Shown here in pieces: positions 52,124-61,046 of a DNA stretch of 64,000 bases. Made by a program: the position numbers and the translations under genes. Origin of the DNA: Pedobacter xixiisoli (GTDB lineage: Bacteria; Bacteroidota; Bacteroidia; Sphingobacteriales; Sphingobacteriaceae); contig NZ_OCMT01000003.1 in the NCBI RefSeq assembly GCF_900215335.1, positions 310,001-374,000 of the forward strand. Direction: 5' to 3'. Numbering within the stretch: the stretch's first letter is position 1; every line of letters starts with the position of its first letter. Under the pieces are notes generated by a model. It saw only the letters and a program-made list of their open reading frames with translations, was not told the DNA's origin and did not search any database.

Positions 52124-53086
52124 ATGTCAACACCTTATATTCCGTGTTTAGACTTAAACACTTATGTAAACGGAACTGAAGAGCAGCGCAAGAAATTTTC
52201 TGATGAACTTGGTAAAGCTTTTAATGACTCGGGTTTCGTAACGATTACTAATCACGGCGTTAGTCAGGAGCTTATAGATAAACTTTATGCTAACATTAAA
52301 GCATTATTTGCTTTGCCGGTTGAAACCAAGCGTAAATATGAAAAAGTAGAATTAGCAGGGCAACGTGGCTACACTAGTGCTGGTAAGGAAACTGCAAAAG
52401 GTGCAAAAACTGCTGATTTGAAAGAATTTTGGCAGATTGGTCAGACGGTTACCGATGGCGACCCAATTAAGAATGAATATCCGGAAAATGAAATCGTTGA
52501 AGAGATTTCAGATTTTAACCCTGTAACCAGAGAGATTTATCAGAAATTAGAAGAAAATGGTAAACATTTATTAAGAGCTATTGCGACTTATTTAGGCTTG
52601 CCGATTGATTATTTTGATAAACACGTACATAATGGAAACTCAATTTTAAGAGGTATCCACTATTTTCCAATTGAAAACCCCGAGACTATTGCTCCCGATG
52701 CAGTACGTGCTGGTGCGCATGAGGATATTAACTTAATTACCCTGTTAATTGGTGCGAGTGCTGATGGTCTGGAAGTGTTAACTCGTAGCAACGAATGGTT
52801 GCCAATTAAAGCGCATCATACTGATATTGTGGTGAACGTAGGAGATATGTTGCAACGTTTAACGAACAATAAATTACGTTCTACTACACACAGAGTAGTA
52901 AATCCACCTCGTGAGTTGATGAAAACTTCGCGTTTTTCGGTGCCTTTCTTCTTGCACCCTCGTAGCAATATGGATTTGACAAGTTTAGAATCTTGCATTG
53001 ATGCGGAACATCCAAAAGCATACAGCGACATGACTGCGGGTGAATACTTAGATGAACGTTTAAGAGAAATTGGATTGAAGATGTAA
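52124..53086 (+). CDS. Isopenicillin-N-synthase-like 2-oxoglutarate/Fe(II) dioxygenase
   Basis: 320 residues. N-terminal DIOX_N domain (IPCLDLNTYVNGTEEQRKKFSDELGKAFNDSGFVTITNHGVSQELIDKLY) and C-terminal double-stranded beta-helix. Iron ligands H199, D201 (GAHEDINLITLL) and H256 (STTHRVVNP), and co-substrate Arg R270 with S272 (RFSVPFF), are all present, so it should be active. The family hydroxylates or cyclises small molecules; the substrate is unknown. ATG 52124 matches the family start; an in-frame TTG seven codons earlier is less likely. Monocistronic. Confidence 0.9.
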   Translation: MSTPYIPCLDLNTYVNGTEEQRKKFSDELGKAFNDSGFVTITNHGVSQELIDKLYANIKALFALPVETKRKYEKVELAGQRGYTSAGKETAKGAKTADLKEFWQIGQTVTDGDPIKNEYPENEIVEEISDFNPVTREIYQKLEENGKHLLRAIATYLGLPIDYFDKHVHNGNSILRGIHYFPIENPETIAPDAVRAGAHEDINLITLLIGASADGLEVLTRSNEWLPIKAHHTDIVVNVGDMLQRLTNNKLRSTTHRVVNPPRELMKTSRFSVPFFLHPRSNMDLTSLESCIDAEHPKAYSDMTAGEYLDERLREIGLKM

Positions 53087-53112
53087 ATCTGCAATTTAGC
53101 AGGATAAATGAG

Positions 53113-53143
53113 AAAGGCAGCTATCAGTTTAGCTGCCTTTTTT
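53113..53143. terminator. Bidirectional terminator
   Basis: AAAGGCAGCT (53113-53122) and AGCTGCCTTT (53131-53140), T-rich on the plus side, between the convergent oxygenase and OstA-like genes. Confidence 0.85.
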
Positions 53144-53144
53144 A

Positions 53145-55394
53145 TTACTGTTTGATCAAGGTATCTACCTTAACGGTATCAACTATCTTTGGTGGCAATT
53201 TTAGCATTTCCACTGGTTTAGCTAAAGTTTTCTTTACGTCTTTAGCAGTTTCTTTAATTGGCGCTTTAGCAGGCATCGACTTATTAATGGCAGTTTTTCC
53301 TTTAGGATTACTTGTAGCTGGTGACTTTGCTGGTGTTTTTGCTTTAGGCTTTGCCTTGGTTGCTATCCCCTTAATAATATCTGCCTTGCTGGTTGGTCTT
53401 AATTCTGGCTTCCAAATGAAGCCTGTTAATAAGGCTTCTTTAGCAAGTTTGTCTATTGGATCTACCGCACCTTCAACTTCACGAATGGTAACAATGTGAG
53501 TCAGTTCTTTCTCCAAAAACTTGAACCTTAACCGACTGCTCACCGTTTGGTTTACATTATCGTATTCGCCTTTGTTGTTTTTGCTATAATAAATACTTTC
53601 TGCATTGCCGTCTACATACATATTTCGAAGTTCGCCTTCTACAAAAAAGCCAGTGATAATTTTTCCTTTTACCTGGTTAAACTTGGTAGAATCGCCCTCT
53701 ACGTTAACGATAAATCCATTTTGCAAAACTTGGAAATTATGAATCTTGCTTTCCTTGAAGAATACATTTATTGTGTCTCCAGTTTGTTGGGTTCCGTTAG
53801 ACCACAGGATAGGATTTTTATACCAACGTAATGTAGAATCGGCCGAAGTGTAAAATAATGAATCTGCTTTGGCCTGCATGTTAGCTTTATAAACTCTCAC
53901 ATTGTGGAAAGCCTTAATTATCCTTGCCCTAACCGTATCTGCCGGATTGGTAATGATTGTGTCTTTTAGTAAAGGTTTGATGACTTTGTTAGCTGTGCTC
54001 GCATTAACAATAGCATTCTTGCCATCAACAGCTTCTTTAGTTTTTCCTTTCACTGTCGCTGCTTTCTGAATTTTATTTTTAGCAGAATCCAGCTTAACTA
54101 ATGGAATAGCTTCTTTCAATTTTAAGAGACTATCAGTAACAATACTATCTCGTTGTAGTTTCAGTTTGTTGATAGTTAAACTATCTACAGGAGGCGGTGG
54201 TGGGTCATCTGTTGGCACTTTTCCTCCATTTTTTTCCAATTCCCTACGCTCTTTCCTACTTAGCTTTTTACCTTGATTCGATTCCTTTTTTTTCTCTTCT
54301 TTTATCGCATCACCTTGTTGCTTTAATAGTTTTCTTGCTTCTGCTTTTTCCTTGTCTTTTTCTGCTTTTTCTTTTTCGTCCTCGGTACCAATCTCATTGT
54401 CTTTTTTTACAACTGGGCGGTTTAACAACTTCAAATCCTTTACAAAAGAACGTTGGCTTTCTAAGGTATCTGCGCCTAACCAAAGCGTATCAGGTATTTT
54501 TTTATCCTTCACCATGATGCTGTCTTTTGTGCCGAAGGCTACATAAGCTTTTTCGGTGGCTACTATCCTTTCCTCAGCTCTGTAATATTCACCTAGCTGT
54601 CCCCAAAGTGTGGTTTGGTCTTTCGTATCTCTAAATGTAATATTCTTAACCGCTTTGCCATAACCTTGCTTGCCATAATAGTATAAACTATCACCTTTTA
54701 AAGAGCGGCTACCATTGGTGTACAAGTTATTTTTACCGAAATAAGCATTCTCACTTTTGGTATTATAAGCGCCATTTTCGGTGTAAAGTTTGTCTTCTTT
54801 ACTTTTGATATTGGTTGGCCCGTAGAAATAAGTCCAATTAGTACCTGTGTTATATCTTAGGTCGTCAGAAGTAATAGTTGCCTTTTCTGCCGTTACTACC
54901 AATACATTGTATTTGAAATAGGCATCTCGGTCTTTAGAAAAGTAAAACCCTTCTCTACTAGTTATGGTCGCATCTTTATTCACTAATTTTCCACCAGTGG
55001 TGTATTTGCCAATTTTAGCCACCATGTCGTAATCTAGGATGTTAGAAGTAAGTGTATTTTCTCTATCTACTAATTTTACATTTTTATCCAAATGAGCTTT
55101 TTTGCCATTTCCATCGTAATTCAGGAAATCTGAATAGATATTTAAAGTATCGCCCTGGTTGATATGAACATTACCAAAAGCCTCGAAAAAGTTCCTTTCG
55201 GTATAAAGTACAGCGCTGTCGCATTTTAAGATTGCACCTTCATGGCTAAATGTAGGTTTTTTAAGATGAGTGATATTGGCTTTAGGACTTCCATCAGCCC
55301 TTTCAGCAGTCTCCAGCTTTATCTGTGTACGGGTTTGCGCCAATAGCACAAATGGACAAATGAGGAATAAAAATAAGAGGTGTAACTTTTGCAC
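53145..55394 (-). CDS. OstA-like (LptA/LptD N-terminal type) protein
   Basis: 749 residues from a GTG start at 55394, which gives a clean signal peptide (MQKLHLLFLFLICPFVLLAQ). An N-terminal OstA/LptA-like beta-jellyroll follows (~25-330), with repeated strands such as HEGAILKCDSAVLYTERNFFEAFGNVHINQGDTLNIYSD. LptA-type folds carry lipopolysaccharide across the periplasm. A Lys/Glu-rich segment (~340-400) and a second OstA-like stretch come next. The C-terminal tail is Lys/Ala/Pro-rich. An upstream TTG (55400) overlaps the inferred -7 box and is less likely. Role in outer-membrane lipid assembly is inferred from the fold. Confidence 0.85.
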   Translation of the reverse strand: MQKLHLLFLFLICPFVLLAQTRTQIKLETAERADGSPKANITHLKKPTFSHEGAILKCDSAVLYTERNFFEAFGNVHINQGDTLNIYSDFLNYDGNGKKAHLDKNVKLVDRENTLTSNILDYDMVAKIGKYTTGGKLVNKDATITSREGFYFSKDRDAYFKYNVLVVTAEKATITSDDLRYNTGTNWTYFYGPTNIKSKEDKLYTENGAYNTKSENAYFGKNNLYTNGSRSLKGDSLYYYGKQGYGKAVKNITFRDTKDQTTLWGQLGEYYRAEERIVATEKAYVAFGTKDSIMVKDKKIPDTLWLGADTLESQRSFVKDLKLLNRPVVKKDNEIGTEDEKEKAEKDKEKAEARKLLKQQGDAIKEEKKKESNQGKKLSRKERRELEKNGGKVPTDDPPPPPVDSLTINKLKLQRDSIVTDSLLKLKEAIPLVKLDSAKNKIQKAATVKGKTKEAVDGKNAIVNASTANKVIKPLLKDTIITNPADTVRARIIKAFHNVRVYKANMQAKADSLFYTSADSTLRWYKNPILWSNGTQQTGDTINVFFKESKIHNFQVLQNGFIVNVEGDSTKFNQVKGKIITGFFVEGELRNMYVDGNAESIYYSKNNKGEYDNVNQTVSSRLRFKFLEKELTHIVTIREVEGAVDPIDKLAKEALLTGFIWKPELRPTSKADIIKGIATKAKPKAKTPAKSPATSNPKGKTAINKSMPAKAPIKETAKDVKKTLAKPVEMLKLPPKIVDTVKVDTLIKQ

Positions 55395-55397
55395 GTA

Positions 55398-55405
55398 CAA
55401 ATTTA
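55398..55405 (-). promoter_or_regulatory. -7 box at the OstA-like gene (possible leaderless mRNA)
   Basis: Minus strand TAAATTTG fits TAnnTTTG and ends three bases before the GTG start. Confidence 0.5.
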
Positions 55406-55497
55406 CAATTTTAGATTCAGTTTATTTTGTCGGTTATTGGCAGACAATCTTCAATTAACCAATTTTAACAATTAGCCAAATAAGCAATTAAGTTTTC

Positions 55498-55505
55498 TAT
55501 TTTTG
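55498..55505 (+). promoter_or_regulatory. -7 box of tilS
   Basis: TATTTTTG fits TAnnTTTG and ends five bases before ATG 55511. Confidence 0.5.
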
Positions 55506-55510
55506 AAATC

Positions 55511-56839
55511 ATGTTACCAGTACAGCAATTCATCGATTACATTTCGCAGCACAAGCTTTTTGATAAAGCCGACCATTTATTGTTGGCTGTAAGCGGAGGT
55601 AAAGATTCTGTATTAATGGCACAGCTATTTAAACTTGCAGGCTATAATTTTAGTATCGCACATTGCAATTTTAATTTACGTGCCAATGAAGCCCAACGGG
55701 ATGAGGCCTTTGTGAAGTTGTTGGCAGATGAGCTGGGAGTGCCTTTTCATGTAACACATTTTGATACGAAAGCTTTTGCCGAACAGCACAAAATGTCTAC
55801 TCAAATGGCGGCAAGGCAACTCCGTTACGATTGGTTTGAAGAAATTAGGCTACAGTACGACTATCAATATATTGCGGTGGCTCATCATCAAAATGATGCG
55901 ATAGAAACGGTATTGCTCAATTTAGTAAGAGGGACAGGAATTAGTGGTATGCATGGCATATTGCAAAAACGAGGTAGGTTGGTAAGGCCTTTGTTGTTTT
56001 TATCCAGACAAGAAATCGATGAGCTTATCGATGCCAGCGGGCTTTCTTTTGTAGAGGATAGTTCTAACCAAAGCAGTAAATATGCCCGTAACAAAATTAG
56101 ACTCAATGTTATTCCGCACCTGCGGGAAATTAATCCCAACCTGGAAGAAACTTTTGTACAGAATATCCATCGCTTTGCGGAAACCGAAGCTTTGCTACAA
56201 AAAGTGGTAATGGAAACTAGCGAGCGCTTATTTGTTGAGGAAAGTGGAAATATCCAAATAGAAATCGCAGAAGTGATGAACCTGCAGCCTCAAAAATTGC
56301 TGTTTTTTGAACTTTTAAAACCATTTCATTTTACGGCTTCAGTGGTCGATGAGATCTTATCGTCACTAAATAAACAAAGTGGGACTTCATTTTATAGCGC
56401 TACACATCGCCTTACTATTGATAGGGCACAGCTTATCATTTCTCCATTGACAGATACCAAAGAGGAGTTACTTTATTTTCATAGAGAAGAAAGCTTGCGT
56501 ATATCGGATAAAAATTTGTCTTTGCATGTTTCGGAAAATATCAACTTTCAAGCGGATAAAAATTTTGCTTATGTAGATGCCGATTTGTTGATTTTTCCGT
56601 TAGTGATAAGATATAGGCAGGATGGAGACCGATTTAAACCGCTTGGCATGAAATCTTTTAAGAAATTGAGTGATTTTTTTGTGGATGAAAAAGTGCCTCT
56701 GCCGCAGAAAGATAAAATTCCATTACTGATTAATGGCAACGGTCAACTCATATGGGTTGTAGGAATGCGGCAAGATGAAAGATATAAAGTAAGTGCAACA
56801 ACGAAAAAAGTTGCTATATTCGAATTGTCAAATTTATAA
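55511..56839 (+). CDS. tilS: tRNA(Ile)-lysidine synthetase
   Basis: 442 residues. It attaches lysine to C34 of the CAU-anticodon tRNA-Ile so that it reads AUA. The PP-loop motif SGGKDS (28-33) starts an N-terminal N-type ATP pyrophosphatase domain with HCNFNLRANEAQRDE and VAHHQNDAIETVLLNLVRGTG. The central and C-terminal TilS domains are present (RYRQDGDRFKPLGMKSFKKLSDFFVDEKVP, IWVVGMRQDERYKVS). It overlaps nothing; the next gene begins immediately after its stop. Essential in most bacteria. Confidence 0.96.
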   Translation: MLPVQQFIDYISQHKLFDKADHLLLAVSGGKDSVLMAQLFKLAGYNFSIAHCNFNLRANEAQRDEAFVKLLADELGVPFHVTHFDTKAFAEQHKMSTQMAARQLRYDWFEEIRLQYDYQYIAVAHHQNDAIETVLLNLVRGTGISGMHGILQKRGRLVRPLLFLSRQEIDELIDASGLSFVEDSSNQSSKYARNKIRLNVIPHLREINPNLEETFVQNIHRFAETEALLQKVVMETSERLFVEESGNIQIEIAEVMNLQPQKLLFFELLKPFHFTASVVDEILSSLNKQSGTSFYSATHRLTIDRAQLIISPLTDTKEELLYFHREESLRISDKNLSLHVSENINFQADKNFAYVDADLLIFPLVIRYRQDGDRFKPLGMKSFKKLSDFFVDEKVPLPQKDKIPLLINGNGQLIWVVGMRQDERYKVSATTKKVAIFELSNL

Positions 56840-57322
56840 ATGGACGGTAGATACACCTATATTGAGAAACAGTACATCGGTCGCGATTACATTCGTATTT
56901 GTATACGTCTAGTGATGGCTGCTTTCTGTTTTGCGGTATATGTTTACGAAAGAGATAGAGACAACACCGTCGATTTATTTTTGGTAGTAGGCTTTGGTAT
57001 TATTGCCGTATCTATTATTCTATTGTTTATGGTGCAGTACAAAACCACTATAGAAAACAAAAAAGTAGTTATAGATGGCTTATGGACTGCTAAAAAAGTA
57101 GTCATCGATTTAAACAACATTAAAGAAATACGTAAGGAAACTTACAGCAGATATTTCTTCAACAATCCCGTATATAATCTTCATAAAAATGGTACTGTCC
57201 GTTTTTTCTCTTCAGGAAGAGATGCTGTGGTATTAACCGATAGGGATGGACTACAATATTACATTGGTACGCAAAGGCCTAATGAAATGTACCTAGTGCT
57301 ACAAAATGAAATGAAGGCGTAG
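56840..57322 (+). CDS. Two-helix membrane protein with PH-like domain
   Basis: 160 residues. It starts on the base after the tilS stop (taa-atg), so translation is coupled. Two membrane helices (~23-38 and ~48-67) are followed by a cytosolic, beta-rich domain (KTTIENKKVVIDGLWTAKKVVIDLNNIKEIRKE, VVLTDRDGLQYYIG) that looks like a bacterial PH domain. Function unknown; the coupling to tilS may be only positional. Confidence 0.75.
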   Translation: MDGRYTYIEKQYIGRDYIRICIRLVMAAFCFAVYVYERDRDNTVDLFLVVGFGIIAVSIILLFMVQYKTTIENKKVVIDGLWTAKKVVIDLNNIKEIRKETYSRYFFNNPVYNLHKNGTVRFFSSGRDAVVLTDRDGLQYYIGTQRPNEMYLVLQNEMKA

Positions 57323-57449
57323 TGTGCTTCATTGTGAAGAACATTCCCCATTTTTTCTTATTGTTTTAGCATAAATATCTTCGTCTAGCAATATTTACAC
57401 AACATTTGGCTAGGGCATTATAGTTGTTATCTCTAAGAAAACAATTACT

Positions 57450-57917
57450 ATGAAAAAGTACATTTATTTATCAATTGTAGCCGCTGGTTTAGGTATTTCT
57501 ACAGCGAGTGCACAAGTTTACGTTGCCAAAGTTTCTAAAGATTCTGTTGGCGTTTTAACAGGTAGATTGGAAGCCTTAAAAATCAGTCAGAAAATTCAGG
57601 AGCTTAAAATTGATGAAGCAAAAGAAGAAGCCGAGGTTGAAAAGTTAAGGGTTAAATTGCTTGAGGCGAATGATAAGGCTAAAGAGTCTGCAGCTAAAAG
57701 TAGCGGTCACATATCTAAAACCGGTAGCAGTGATATTAATATCAAAGAAACTGAGAAACTCGCAAAAAAAGCCAAAAATGACATGGAAGATTCTCAAAAA
57801 GCACTAGACCGATTTAACAAACAAATAAGAGCGGTAGAGAAAGTAAGAGCGGAAATACAAACCGAGGAACGAAAAGCAGGTTATAAAAAGCCACTATTAA
57901 GTTTTAACTATCAATAA
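57450..57917 (+). CDS. Exported coiled-coil protein of unknown function
   Basis: 155 residues with signal peptide (AGLGISTASAQ). The mature protein is almost wholly helical and Lys/Glu-rich (ALKISQKIQELKIDEAKEEAEVEKLRVKLLEANDKAKESA, later ALDRFNKQIRAVEKVRAEIQTEER), with a short Gly/Ser break (SSGHISKTGSSDINI). It probably forms a periplasmic coiled-coil oligomer. No family is recognised. It has its own terminator. Confidence 0.75.
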   Translation: MKKYIYLSIVAAGLGISTASAQVYVAKVSKDSVGVLTGRLEALKISQKIQELKIDEAKEEAEVEKLRVKLLEANDKAKESAAKSSGHISKTGSSDINIKETEKLAKKAKNDMEDSQKALDRFNKQIRAVEKVRAEIQTEERKAGYKKPLLSFNYQ

Positions 57918-57920
57918 AAA

Positions 57921-57947
57921 AAAAGGTGCGCTAAGCACCTTTTTTTA
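57921..57947 (+). terminator. Terminator after the coiled-coil gene
   Basis: AAAAGGTGC (57921-57929) and GCACCTTTT (57935-57943), loop GCTAA, then T-run. Confidence 0.85.
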
Positions 57948-58007
57948 TGGAAATAAACCTAATCATTTTATTACTCGCAGATAACAATTTTTAAATAAGA
58001 TATCCTT

Positions 58008-58015
58008 TACATTTG
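58008..58015 (+). promoter_or_regulatory. -7 box of bshA
   Basis: TACATTTG fits TAnnTTTG, 37 bp upstream of ATG 58053. Confidence 0.5.
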
Positions 58016-58052
58016 CCATTGTAAATCTTTAGGTTTACCTCACAACCAGCTA

Positions 58053-59183
58053 ATGAAAATAGGAATAGTTTGTTACCCTACCTTTGGAGGTAGTGGAGTA
58101 GTAGCTACAGAGCTTGGAAAGGCTTTGGCTAATCAAGGCCATCAAGTGCATTTTATCACATACAGTCAGCCGGCAAGGCTCGATTTTTTCTCTGCTAATT
58201 TGTTTTATCATGAGGTTGCAGTAAGGGATTATCCACTTTTTGATTATGCTCCTTACGAATCTGCGCTGGCTAGCAAGCTGGTAGATGTGGTACGTTTTGA
58301 GCAGTTGGATATCCTGCATGTTCACTACGCTATTCCGCATGCGTCTGCTGCATTTATGGCAAAGCAGATCTTGGCGACTTACGGTATCAATATCCCTTTT
58401 GTAACTACTTTGCACGGTACAGATATCACCTTGGTAGGTAAAGATGCAACTTATAAGCCGGTAGTAACATTTTCTATTAACCAAAGTGATGGTGTAACTA
58501 CGGTCTCGGAAGATTTGAAAGAAGATACTTATCGCCATTTTGAAATTACGAAGGACATTAAGGTGATCCCTAATTTTATAGATTTTAACCGCTTTAGCCT
58601 ACAGCCGAAAGACCATTTCAAAAAGGCGATTGCACCAAATAACGAGCGTATCTTAATTCATACTTCTAATTTCAGGAAAGTGAAACGTACAGAAGATGTG
58701 ATCAAGATGTTCCATAAAGTTTTACAGAAAATTCCGTCTAAGTTGTTGATGGTAGGCGATGGGCCAGAACGTTCGGCAAACGAGCAGCTGTGCAGAGAGC
58801 TTGATATTAGCGACCATGTGCGTTTTCTAGGTAAACAAGATGCAGTAGAAGAGATTCTGTCAGTTTCTGATTTGTTTATCATTCCATCAGAGAATGAAAG
58901 CTTTGGTTTGGCTGCATTAGAGGCAATGGCCTGCAAGGTGCCTGTGATTTCTTCAAATGCTGGTGGATTGCCAGAGCTTAATATTGACGATTTCTGTGGT
59001 TACATGTGCAATGTTGGAGATATAGACGATATGGCAAACAAGGCTATCACGATACTGAGTAACGAAGAAAACCTAAATTACTTTAAAGAAAATGCGTTAA
59101 CCAGAGCTAAAGATTTTGACCTCAAAAAAATACTTCCACAATATATAACGTATTACGAAGAAGTGATAGCGGGGAAGAAGTAA
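58053..59183 (+). CDS. bshA: N-acetyl-alpha-D-glucosaminyl L-malate synthase (bacillithiol pathway)
   Basis: 376 residues of the GT4 glycosyltransferase family. BshA joins UDP-GlcNAc to L-malate in the first step of bacillithiol synthesis. The N-terminus MKIGIVCYPTFGGSGVVATELGKALA is diagnostic; HVHYAIPHA, TLHGTDITLVG and the C-terminal NESFGLAALEAMACKVPVISSNAGGLPEL (EX7E motif) complete the fold. Bacillithiol is the major thiol of many Bacteroidota. The window has no bshB or bshC, so the pathway genes are scattered. Lone gene with its own promoter. Confidence 0.96.
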   Translation: MKIGIVCYPTFGGSGVVATELGKALANQGHQVHFITYSQPARLDFFSANLFYHEVAVRDYPLFDYAPYESALASKLVDVVRFEQLDILHVHYAIPHASAAFMAKQILATYGINIPFVTTLHGTDITLVGKDATYKPVVTFSINQSDGVTTVSEDLKEDTYRHFEITKDIKVIPNFIDFNRFSLQPKDHFKKAIAPNNERILIHTSNFRKVKRTEDVIKMFHKVLQKIPSKLLMVGDGPERSANEQLCRELDISDHVRFLGKQDAVEEILSVSDLFIIPSENESFGLAALEAMACKVPVISSNAGGLPELNIDDFCGYMCNVGDIDDMANKAITILSNEENLNYFKENALTRAKDFDLKKILPQYITYYEEVIAGKK

Positions 59184-59284
59184 AAGCCACTTTTCCACAA
59201 TTACATATAAAGGTATACTAGCTCGTCGATATTTTTATTTGATGTTGTGCTAATGTTTTCTCAAAGTAGAAGAGATATTAGTCG

Positions 59285-59292
59285 TATCTTTG
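59285..59292 (+). promoter_or_regulatory. -7 box of the J/KTSC gene
   Basis: TATCTTTG fits TAnnTTTG, 63 bp before ATG 59356. Confidence 0.45.
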
Positions 59293-59355
59293 CGCCGCTG
59301 AAATTACGGCTACGGTTAAGTAGCATAAGCTGATTTTGGGTAAAAAAAATATTTA

Positions 59356-59802
59356 ATGAAAAAAATAGCCGACTACAGAAAACTTTTGAGTGTAGATAAA
59401 AATGCAGAATTAAAAGACCTTAAATCCGTTTATCGCACCTTGATGAAAGATTTTCATCCGGATAAATTTCAAGAGGAAGAAGATAGGTTGAACGCCGAAG
59501 CCAAAAGTAAAGAGATTATTGAGGCTTATCATTTTTTGGTGAGCATTGCTTCAGAAACACGTGATAAAAATCTTGAAACATACACGCAAACTACCACTTT
59601 GTCTAATATTCAAGATTTTGAGTACAAGCAACAAGTACTAATTATTCATTTTTATGATGGAAGTTCATACGAATATTTCGACGTTCCTAGAGCAGTTTAT
59701 ATCAAACTAGTAAACGCTGATTCTCCAGGTCGCTTTGCTCGTCGTCATATCTTTAATGAATATCCTTACCGTAACGTGGCTAAGGTTGCCGAAACTGCAT
59801 AA
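59356..59802 (+). CDS. J-domain / KTSC-domain fusion protein
   Basis: 148 residues. The first ~60 form a J domain with the HPD tripeptide at 34-36 (KDFHPDKFQEEEDRLNAEAKSKEIIEAYHFL), which should stimulate a DnaK ATPase. Residues ~87-145 form a KTSC domain (LIIHFYDGSSYEYFDVPRAVYIKLVNADSPGRFARRHIFNEYPYRNV), a module named after the C-terminal region of lysyl-tRNA synthetases. Combining both in one short cytosolic protein suggests DnaK recruitment to an RNA- or ribosome-related target (inference). It is a lone gene with a strong terminator. Confidence 0.85.
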   Translation: MKKIADYRKLLSVDKNAELKDLKSVYRTLMKDFHPDKFQEEEDRLNAEAKSKEIIEAYHFLVSIASETRDKNLETYTQTTTLSNIQDFEYKQQVLIIHFYDGSSYEYFDVPRAVYIKLVNADSPGRFARRHIFNEYPYRNVAKVAETA

Positions 59803-59817
59803 AGATATTGTGTAAAG

Positions 59818-59850
59818 AAAAAAGACTTACCTAAACGGTAAGTCTTTTTT
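59818..59850. terminator. Bidirectional terminator
   Basis: AAAAAAGACTTACC (59818-59831) and GGTAAGTCTTTTTT (59837-59850) with loop TAAAC, between the J/KTSC gene (+) and the lactonase gene (-). Confidence 0.9.
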
Positions 59851-59874
59851 GTATAGCATAGTTGCAAAGTTAGA

Positions 59875-60975
59875 TTACTTCCCAAAAATTACGCAAACAG
59901 GTGTGCCTACATTGATGCGCTTGCTGCTGTCTGTTAGTTTTCCAGTTTTTGTATTTCTATTAAAAATAACTACATCGTTGGTATATTGGTGTGCCACTAA
60001 TAAAAAGTTGCCGCTTGGGTCTATACTGAAATTACGAGGACCTTTGCCTAAAGTGCTTACTGTTTCTACCGATTTCAATTTACCACCTTTTTGTACTGCA
60101 AAAACACTGATGTTATTCGCATCGCCGCGGTTGCTTTCATACAAAAATTTGCCATCAGCTGAAATATGAATATCGGCAGCATCTATGTTCCCTTTGAAAT
60201 CTTTTGCCACCGTTTCTACTTCTTGTAGCAGAGTAAGGCTGCCATCCTTATAGCTAAATGCACTGATTTTGCCATTAAACTCGTGTGCTAAGTAAGCATA
60301 TTTTCCATCTGGGCTAAAAGTTAAGTGGCGGGGCCCAGAACCCGAGTTGGTTTTTACGCTAGATTTGAATTTAAGCGGTTGCTCTGCATTAGCATCATAA
60401 TGGTAGATGTATACTTTGTCTTCTCCCAAATCATTAGAAATAACATATTTCTTGTCGGGAGAAAATAATACTTGGTGAACGTGTGCTTTTTCTTGACGTC
60501 TATCTGGACCTTTTCCTGTATGTTGTATGTTTTGTTTGATGCTGGAAAGGGAACCATCCGGCTTAATACCGAAAATGCTGATGCTACCACCACTGTAATT
60601 CGCAGTAATTACGTTTTTTCCATCAGTTAAAATGAAACAAGGGTTTTGTCCGTTGGTAGCCTCTTTGTTTAAGAAGCTAGCTGCGCCAGTTAGTGCATTA
60701 AATTTAAAAGCGCTGGCGGCACTATTTGTACCATCTTCGTACACACTGTAAAGAAAATCGTTGTTTTTGCTTAAAGCTAGATAGCTGGGGTTAGAAACAT
60801 TTTTGATGACATTCAATTGTTTTGTCGCAGCAGTTTTACTGTCGAAATCATAGACGTAAATACCTTCGCTATTGCCTTTATTGGTGTAGGTGCCTACAAT
60901 TAATTTATGGTTTTGTGCTAGAGCAAATAAAGAACTCGCACTAAGAGAAGCGATCAACAAAAGTTTTCTAAACAT
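59875..60975 (-). CDS. Exported lactonase-family beta-propeller protein (6-phosphogluconolactonase type)
   Basis: 366 residues with signal peptide (SASSLFALAQ). Seven-blade propeller typical of the Pgl/lactonase family: KLIVGTYTNKGNSEGIYVYDFDS at the start, HVHQVLFSPDKKYVISNDLGEDKVYIY, and GSGPRHLTFSPDGKYAYLAHEFNGKISAF. Cytosolic relatives hydrolyse 6-phosphogluconolactone. The exported form here may act on other lactones or be a binding protein. It is upstream of the RluB-type gene's terminator and probably has its own transcript. Confidence 0.9.
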   Translation of the reverse strand: MFRKLLLIASLSASSLFALAQNHKLIVGTYTNKGNSEGIYVYDFDSKTAATKQLNVIKNVSNPSYLALSKNNDFLYSVYEDGTNSAASAFKFNALTGAASFLNKEATNGQNPCFILTDGKNVITANYSGGSISIFGIKPDGSLSSIKQNIQHTGKGPDRRQEKAHVHQVLFSPDKKYVISNDLGEDKVYIYHYDANAEQPLKFKSSVKTNSGSGPRHLTFSPDGKYAYLAHEFNGKISAFSYKDGSLTLLQEVETVAKDFKGNIDAADIHISADGKFLYESNRGDANNISVFAVQKGGKLKSVETVSTLGKGPRNFSIDPSGNFLLVAHQYTNDVVIFNRNTKTGKLTDSSKRINVGTPVCVIFGK

Positions 60976-61010
60976 AATATTCGATTTTGTGGAAAGTTAG
61001 CAATAAATAA

Positions 61011-61041
61011 AAAATGCGCAAAAGTTAATTCTGCGCATTTT
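61011..61041 (-). terminator. Terminator of the pseudouridine synthase gene
   Basis: AAAATGCGCA (61011-61020) and TGCGCATTTT (61032-61041); on the minus strand a T-run follows. Confidence 0.8.
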
Positions 61042-61046
61042 AAGTT

